This document shows, in pieces, positions 57,622 to 64,000 of a DNA stretch of 64,000 nucleotides. The stretch comes from Heterohyrax brucei (lineage: Eukaryota; Chordata; Mammalia; Hyracoidea; Procaviidae). Below the pieces are notes generated by a model. It worked only from the letters and a program-made list of their open reading frames with translations, did no database searches and had not been told where the DNA came from. Location: positions 64,034,351 to 64,098,350 of the forward strand of contig CM053162.1 in the NCBI GenBank assembly GCA_028571685.1, in the 5' to 3' direction. Each line of letters begins with the position of its first letter. Positions within the stretch are counted from its first letter, which is position 1. Made by a program: the position numbers and the translations under genes.

Positions 57622-58101
57622 AGTGGAATATGGCAAAAGTAACGAAGTACGCCTCTTGATTGTCTTACATTATATATGACTGTCATGCTTGCAGAGTCCA
57701 CATTAGAAACTTTCATTGAGCTAGCTGAAAGAAGTATTCATGATGGAAAAGCTCATGTGGCAAGGAACAGTCAGTAGTCTCAAGGAGCCGAAGGCAACCT
57801 TAGGAGCTAGAAGAACCTCAAGACAACATCCAGGATGATGTCACAACCCTCTTTCGTTCAAACACAAGCAAATGAGTTCTGCCATCAAGCAAACTGAGCA
57901 TGAAAGTGGATTTTTCCACAGTGGAGTCTCCAGATGCAAAATGTGACAACGCTTTGATTTACAGTTTTACGAAACCCTAGGCAAAGGACCAAATTAAGCC
58001 TTGCCTGAATTTTGACACTCAGAAACTGAAATAATAAATGTGTATTGTTTTAAGCTACCAAGTTTTTAGGAAAATTGTTGCTTAGCAATGGATAACTAAT
58101 A
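57622..58101 (+). mobile_element. MaLR-type LTR (uncertain subfamily)
   Basis: About 480 bp with 'ttgattgtcttacattatat', 'tcatgatggaaaagctcatg', 'actgaaataataaatgtgta' (poly-A signal) and the 3' end 'aagctaccaagtttttagga' then 'agcaatggataactaat'. No internal sequence is attached. Confidence 0.6.
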
Positions 58102-58700
58102 TATCTTTCAAAGAAAATGCTGTCAGTTCAACCAAGCTTTCAGTTGATAATATTCCTAATGACAGTTTTGATATATTGAGCTTTTTTATACTGATATTTA
58201 ATTCTGATTTGTTAACTTCTCCTAAGCCGTAACACAAGTTTTCAAGAACAAGGATTACATGTTATATTTATAAATGGATTAAAAAAAAAAAGCTCTAGAA
58301 ATGAAACTATTTGTTGCTAGTTTTGTATTATAATGATGGTTTTATTAGTTCTGCCATAAATCATTTGTTTCATGTATGATAGTAGCTTCTCATAACTTCA
58401 GGAGAAGTATAACCACTTAGTAGCAAAGAAAGCTCAGTTTTATTTTTGATTCTTAGCTTTAGAAGTAAAATCCCTAATGTTTCATGAGAAACTTTGACAT
58501 AAAAAGATGACTTCTTTACAGAAATGTGGAAGTAAAGTTCTAAGATGAATTCTAGTGATCTACACACTTGTATAATCCTCCTCAATGAGTAAGTATCAAT
58601 ATGATGAAATACCAATCTTGTGAATAGGTTATATTATATAGCACAGCTGACATTGAGAAACAAATTATCGTAGGTACAGCTTGCCTAATCAGATAATTTA
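58102..58700. other. Unassigned AT-rich sequence
   Basis: Nothing recognised. Confidence 0.35.
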
Positions 58701-58940
58701 TGTGGTGGTTAGAATTATAAAATAACTCCAATGACTCTCACACTATTACAATCTCCTCCATTTGAGCATGAGTAAATGTATGAATAGAATGAACTAATAC
58801 ATTATTAATTTAGATTATATAGCAGAAAGAATATAAACCTCAGTGAGTCTGCATGCTTAGGTGAGCCCTTTAAAAGCTGAGTTTTCTTTGATTGGTCACA
58901 AACAAAGAAATTGTACTCTCATTGGACTGGAAGAAAGCAA
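58701..58940 (+). mobile_element. MaLR-type LTR 5' part
   Basis: The start 'tgtggtggttagaattataa' and 'gtgagccctttaaaagctga' then 'gttttctttg' follow the MaLR plan. The 3' half is missing; an antisense LTR follows. Confidence 0.5.
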
Positions 58941-58964
58941 TTATTTCTATTTCTTTTAATTATC

Positions 58965-59468
58965 TAGTACCTCAGTAAGTACCATAAATAGATGGCTTTG
59001 ATCAAAAGAAATTTATCTTCTCACAATCTAGAAAGCTAGAAGCCCAATTTCAGAGTATTAGCTCCCAGCATTCTCTCTCTATGGGCTCTGGAGGAGGGCC
59101 CTTCTTATCAGTCTGCCCCTGGACTAGGAGTTTCTCTGCACAGGGATGCCAGACCCAAAGAATGTGCTGTGTTCCTGGTGCTTCTTCCCTGGTTGTATGA
59201 GGAGTTGTCCCTTTCTGCTTGTTTCCTTTTCCTTTTATCTTTTGTAAGATAAACATTAGTTCAGGCTGCACTCCAGGGAGACTCCTTTTACTTTGGGAAT
59301 ATGAATTCAGTAAGAGTGTTACAATCCTACCTAATCCTCTTTAACAAAAAAAAAAATTACAATCACAAAATGGAGTCACAGAATGGAGGACGCCCAATCA
59401 ATACTGGCAGTCATGCCCAAACCAAGTTGACACTCAGTTCTGGGGGACACTGTTCAATCCATAACACT
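58965..59468 (-). mobile_element. MaLR-type LTR, antisense
   Basis: Antisense order: 'gaaatttatcttctcacaat', 'gctagaagcccaatttcaga', 'gctctggaggagggcccttc', 'aatcctacctaatcctcttt' and 'gggggacactgttcaatcca' then 'taacac'. This is the reverse complement of a typical MST/MLT1-like LTR. Confidence 0.7.
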
Positions 59469-59504
59469 ATTATAAAATGTCATGTAGCAAGGGCATGATT
59501 GAAG

Positions 59505-59815
59505 TCTCCAGGAGTTAGGAGTTGTCCATGGGGATAATAAGAGAGGAAATAGGGACTTCCTGCCTATGACCTCAAGAAATAAATCTACAAGAAAGAAAGA
59601 AGGAAAGAATTAGCTTGAAGATGATTTTCTCTCCAAAACCTTCAGATCAGAGCTAAGTCTGGCCAATGCTTTAATTTATCTGTGTGATATCCTGAGCAGA
59701 GAATCTAAGCACACAGTGCCAAACTTCTGACCTACAGAAATTCGAGCCCATATGTTGACTTCATTTTAGGTTGACAAGTTGTTGATAATTTTTTTAGTAA
59801 CACAAATTTAATGCA
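59505..59815 (+). mobile_element. LTR 3' part (MaLR-like)
   Basis: 'gattttctctccaaaacctt', 'cagatcagagctaagtctgg', 'aaacttctgacctacagaaa' and a degraded 3' end 'agttgttgataattttttta'. It shares its order with the next element. Confidence 0.5.
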
Positions 59816-59894
59816 AACTTTTAAACAGAATGCATTTCTTCTCGGTAAGTGAGAATCTGTGTCAAAGAGATTAGAGGCATAACAGAGATTCAAT

Positions 59895-60250
59895 GCTTGG
59901 GACATTTACTGATTTTGCAGATGGGTGGGCCCACATGAGAAGGACCCAGGAGAGCCTCTAGGAACCATGAATGCCTTCAATGACAGCTAGCAAGGTAATG
60001 TGAACCTCAGTCTTACAGGGCTCAAAGATTGTAATTCTGCCAACATCCTGATCTTGAAAGAAGATTCTTCCTCAGAGCCTTGAGATGAGAGCTCAGCCTT
60101 GCCAAAACTTTCATGTCAGCATTAGAAAACACTAAGCATATAGCCCAGCTCTGTAATGCCCAAGCTTCTGACCTACAAAACTGAAGCTAATAAATGAGCA
60201 ATGTTTTAGGACATTGACTTTGTAGTAATTTGTTACACAACAACACAAGA
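59895..60250 (+). mobile_element. LTR 3' part (MaLR-like)
   Basis: 'gatgggtgggcccacatgag', 'cctcagagccttgagatgag', 'agcttctgacctacaaaact', 'gaagctaataaatgagcaat' (poly-A signal) and 'gtagtaatttgttacacaac'. It is a related neighbour of 59505-59815. Confidence 0.6.
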
Positions 60251-60690
60251 GGGAAACAAAAGAGTTGCATATCTCCATACACGTTTGTAAGAGCTCTCCA
60301 TCATTTTGACGTGGCAGAAATTTTGAGGCAGTGCTGTCCAGTAGAAATATCAACATACTGTTAGCAATGTACTATTACCAGAAACTATCTATTCCTTTCC
60401 AAGTTCTTGTTCATTAGTTCTGCTGGGTATTTGGGTAACTGTGTCTTTCCTGGGGTCTTCTTAACTGAATTAATTGCATACTGCAGTAAAGGGAAGAAAT
60501 CGGTCATTGAAGAAGTAGATGAAGATGACTGACATAAATGATGAGTCTTCTCTGTTCGGTGTGATAACCTTTCTTAAAGCTGACTAAATGCCTGATAAGA
60601 ATTTTTAAGGTGTTAAAATGTTAACATGAACTAATTAGCTTTTATCAAAAATATCATGATAAAGTAGTTTATAAAGAAAATTACATTCCA
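60251..60690. other. Unassigned sequence
   Basis: Nothing recognised. Confidence 0.35.
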
Positions 60691-61325
60691 CTTTAGCGAG
60701 TAGCATCTGTGGTCGTGAAGGGCAGTGAGCATCACGCCAGGATAGCCCACTGTTCTCACCTCTTTCGGAGAGAGGAAGAATGAAGAAAACTGAAGATACA
60801 AGGGAGACGTTAGTCCAAAGGGCTAATGGACCACTTGTCTACAATGGCCCCCACAAGATTCAGTTCAGAACAACTAAAAGGCGCCTAGCTACCACCTCTA
60901 ACTGCTCTGCACAGATCACAGTAGAGGGTTCTGGACAGAGCTGGAGAAAAATTCAGAAAAAAATCCTAACTCCAAAAGAAAGACCAATGTTGCTGTTGAC
61001 AGAGACTGGAGAAACCCTTGAGAGAATGGCCTCCAAACACTTTTCGACTCAGTAATGAAGTCACTCCTGAGGTCTACCCTTCAGCCACAGATTGGATAGA
61101 CACACAAAATAAAATGAGACTAAAGGGGCACACCAGCCCAGGGGCCAGGATTAGAAGGCAGCAGGATACAGGAAGGTTAAAATAGGGAATCCAAGACTGA
61201 GAAAGGAAGAGGGTTGACATGTTGTGCAATTCTTAACTAATGTCATAAAACAATGTGTGTACTGACTGTTTAAAGAGAAACTAGTTTGTTCTGTAAACCT
61301 CCATCTAAAGTACAATGAAAAACAA
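60691..61325 (+). mobile_element. L1 3' UTR of a second lineage
   Basis: A sense LINE 3' end distinct from the L1 UTR seen elsewhere here: 'agattcagttcagaacaact', 'aaaaggcgcctagctaccac', 'gaagtcactcctgaggtcta', 'aggggcacaccagcccaggg', 'gacatgttgtgcaattc' and 'ctccatctaaagtacaatga' near the end. I recall this as a common 3' UTR among L1 copies in elephants; the lineage is inference. The 91-codon frame at 60780-61055 lies inside it and is non-coding. Confidence 0.6.
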
Positions 61326-62289
61326 TTTGAGCAGAGTCGTGAAAAAAATCTATATTGTTTATGTTTTCTGAAATAACATCATATCAAAAATTCCCATTTA
61401 GAATTACTCAAGTAAAACTATGTGAATATAAAGCTATTAAGATTATGAATGGATGTTTCTGGAAAATTGATTAAAAATCTTCCAGAATTAAAAAAAAAAA
61501 AAAATGAGGTGTGATGGGGGTGCAGGTAAGTAGGAAAAATGAAAAAAGAATCTGAAATGGCCTAACAAAGGGAAACAGGAATATTTGGTTGAGAATAGAA
61601 AGACATTAAGAAAAAAACTTGTCTGAAAATCAGGGATGAGTTCAATCAGAAAGAAAAAATAATCCCTGTACATCCATCAGGAAGAAAGGAGCATTATTCT
61701 CAATGCACAGACTCATGTACAAACACGAATCATACAATTTGAAAGCAAGATGGTGAGAATGTGGCTATGGAAATCTTATTTGGAAAGCTTTAATTCTGAC
61801 TTCTATCGTTTTCCTTCTTGTAAAGAGCAAGTCTATCCTTGCTTTCCAAAACTTTTTAGTTTGGAGTCTAGAGATAAATTTGCACTCTTCCACATTAATA
61901 CCAACCTTTATTATATTTTAACTTTTTTATTACACCAAAGATCAAAGTGTGGATGATCAATGACTGGTAAATGCATTATTTATATTTGGGAATTTTCCAT
62001 CCTTTAGGACAAAACTCCTTAAATAATAAACTGCTAGTCTTTTTGTGTTTTGCTTTTTTAATTCTCATAACAGATTACCTGGAGGAACATTCATACTATA
62101 GAGTGTTGAGATACAGTTCTATATGGGTCTCTCCTTTCTGCACACATACTGATTATTTTTGTTTTGAGAAATTTTTTTGAACACTTACATAGTGACTAGC
62201 TTTGGAATTTAGAAATGCTATTCTATTCTAGAGGAGAGTGAAGGTTTCTGTTTTTGCTAGCTAATATAATAAAGATAAATGTTAATCTC
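61326..62289. other. Unassigned sequence
   Basis: No repeat or gene recognised; A-run at 61490-61504. Confidence 0.35.
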
Positions 62290-62560
62290 TAGGACAAAGG
62301 TAGCTTAAGGCCCATTACAGAAGATAAAGGCTTCTTAACGTCTGAACCCCCACTGTGAGGCAAAGCTACCCCATGAACAGCTTCTGCGTAACTCTCAGTT
62401 CTGCATAACTCTCAGTTATACACACGCAGCCACAGGTAACCACTGCAAACAGGATACCTAACCTGTTCGGTGTGTTCCACGTAATAAAGCCCCCTTGTCT
62501 CTGACCCAAGAGTCTCATGTGTTCTATTAGCATCTTTGAAATCACGGCAGATTAGTGTGT
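62290..62560 (+). mobile_element. Probable ERV class I LTR 3' part
   Basis: 'cataactctcagttatacac', 'cacgcagccacaggtaacca' and a clear 'cgtaataaagcccccttgtc' poly-A signal followed by 'tctgacccaagagtctcatg' (U5-like). The arrangement resembles gammaretrovirus-like LTRs. Only the LTR is present, with no viral coding sequence. Confidence 0.55.
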
Positions 62561-63620
62561 TAATCAACCAACAAGTTCAAATCTTAGACTAGCCATAGTT
62601 CCTGACATTGACAGTGACCTCTTCAACTCTGAAATTACACAATATGAGATACTTTAAGAGAGAACATGACAAAAAGTTACTAAAGAAAATGAGGCAGTTT
62701 AGGTCAAGCAGAGCAACTAATACCATTCACCATGTGCTGACGTGTCACATTAAACAACAGTGAGGCGGTCACTCTGACTGCAGAGCTGAAACCAGAGAAG
62801 CACAACACGATAAAAATCTAATTAAAATGCCAGTTTAGCACAAGCATAGCAATTATTCTCAGGGTCTTTTCTGAACTCCACCTTATTTTCTGACAGGCTT
62901 AATTTTTTTTTTTTTTTTTATAATGTATCATTAATCCCAGAAAGTAGGAAAATAAATGTTATCATCACCCCACTGAATGAGAAAGTGAGCACAGGATTCT
63001 GGATCGCTTTGAGCATCTTTAGAAATTGCCTTTCAGATGCAGGAGGATTTATCTGGAATTTTTTTGTTTTTAATTGACTGGAGAGAGCTTATAAACACTC
63101 AACAGATAGCCCCACTTAAGAGCCTAAAAGCAATTAGACCAATTTTGTAAATGAGTAAGCACAAGGGGAAATGTACTTTTGGAAATAGTATATTGAAATG
63201 GCAGGCTAAAAAAAAAAAATTCAGTGATCCCACTGATTGACAGTTCAAGAGACAGAATATGCATCTAACAAGAATCCCGACAGTTTGGTTTCACACAGAA
63301 ATGTTCTATACCTTCTGCCTCAGAACACATGCGTGTATCAGGAATATTTCTTGCAAATTCCCTTAGCTACATCTCAGCTAGTCTGCCCATTGTAGATAAC
63401 GCATTCTCGCTTTACTCTACGCCTTCTTCATATCTACATGTTTTGTTTTTTAATTTCCATCAAAGAACAAGAATGTGGAATAACACGACAACTCCAGGCA
63501 GTGCTTTGCTTTAGCCAGCTTGCACTGGCTCACAAAAGTTGACTATGTGCGGTTTCCCACATTTTCCACACTTAGGTTCTGAGGCAGCTTAAAAATGTCT
63601 GTGGTAGAATTATTCCAACA
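62561..63620. other. Unassigned sequence
   Basis: Mostly unassigned. 62920-63005 ('gttatcatcaccccactgaa', 'tgagaaagtgagcacaggat') could be a very old antisense MIR. T-run at 62907-62920. Confidence 0.35.
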
Positions 63621-63760
63621 TGTTGTTGTTGTTGTTGTTGCTGTTAGGTGCCACTGAGTCAGTTCCAACTCGTACCTACCCTATGCACAACAGAACGAAA
63701 CACTGTCCAGTCTAGCGCCACATCCACAATCATTTTTATGCATAAGCCCTGTGTCAATGT
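63621..63760 (-). mobile_element. RTE 3' end, antisense
   Basis: An antisense RTE terminus. The (gtt)n tail is followed by 'gctgttaggtgccactgagt', 'cagttccaactcgtacctac', 'gcacaacagaacgaaacact' and 'cacaatcatttttatgcata'. Strongly 5'-truncated. Confidence 0.9.
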
Positions 63761-64000
63761 GGATATTTACAAATGCTGAATACATGGGCTTTTTTTCTTT
63801 GAATAACTCATTGTTAAATGTTGACCAGAATTCTACTACTTCCAGCCAGTAGCAGTCCTTTGTTCTTCTAGACAAAGTGTTGCAAATTGTGCTAAATGAG
63901 TGAGGTGGGGCAAATGTAATTAAAACTGATACCAAGCTTAAGATTGAGGAAACATGAATAGATACGGTCTTAGAGTTTGTGTACATCAGAAGGTTCTTGT
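63761..64000. other. Unassigned sequence at window edge
   Basis: Nothing recognised. Confidence 0.3.

Noticed and set aside
46301..62560. An intact endogenous retrovirus between LTR-like blocks
   Set aside because: No gag, pol or env-like frame lies between or next to any LTR; they are solo or partial LTRs.

Overview
This is repeat-saturated nuclear DNA from a placental mammal, and the repeats point to Afrotheria, most likely a proboscidean. The signature is dozens of tRNA-derived AfroSINE copies (head with 'gctgctaaccaaaaggt', body with 'ctccttggaaactctatgg', 3' end with 'gagtcggaatcgactcga' followed by a T/G-rich tail). They occur with several kilobase-scale copies of the RTE (BovB-like) LINE whose 3' end resembles these SINEs, and with L1 lineages whose 3' UTR ends '...ggcatgcaa...actttcac...cacaataaa'. 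I recognise no host protein-coding gene, exon, rRNA, snRNA or functional tRNA gene. Base composition is AT-rich, and the reading frames are short and riddled with stops except inside decayed transposon ORFs. The window is best read as intergenic or deep intronic sequence.

Layout. 1-4.9 kb: AfroSINEs, an old L1/HAL1-like ORF1 copy and an MaLR-type LTR. 4.9-9.0 kb: an RTE copy split by a 5'-truncated L1, then two L1 ORF2 fragments. 9.0-13.9 kb: mostly unassigned sequence with small tandem duplications and a MIR. 13.9-18.2 kb: an antisense L1 3' end, an internally deleted RTE and a run of AfroSINEs. 18.9-22.6 kb: an L1 ORF2 interrupted by an antisense RTE, then a GC-richer ORF-less block ending in an L1 3' UTR. 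23-28.2 kb: an LTR, SINEs and an antisense RTE of over 2 kb facing a small sense RTE 3' end. 28-31 kb: MIR and SINEs. 31.5-33.7 kb: a 5'-truncated L1 with a perfect 17-bp target-site duplication. 34.5-36.8 kb: SINEs, a microsatellite, an L1 3' UTR and a tRNA-Gly-type SINE with an RTE tail. 37-49 kb: old L1, MIR, LTRs and SINEs. 49.7-55.6 kb: two RTE copies in opposite orientation, the first carrying an inserted foldback mariner. 56-64 kb: a second mariner end, LTRs, another L1 3' UTR and an RTE 3' end.

Nothing here works together as a gene system. The informative content is the insertion history: L1 into RTE, RTE into L1, mariner into RTE and SINE into RTE. Also notable is a recurrent 17-54 bp fragment built around the palindrome gagtcggatccgactc or its 'ggcacttggctggc' tail. 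It turns up at eight places, at least two of them inside L1 sequence where L1 bases appear to have been replaced. Family assignments come from recall of sequence families, not from a search; strand and nesting are read directly from the sequence.
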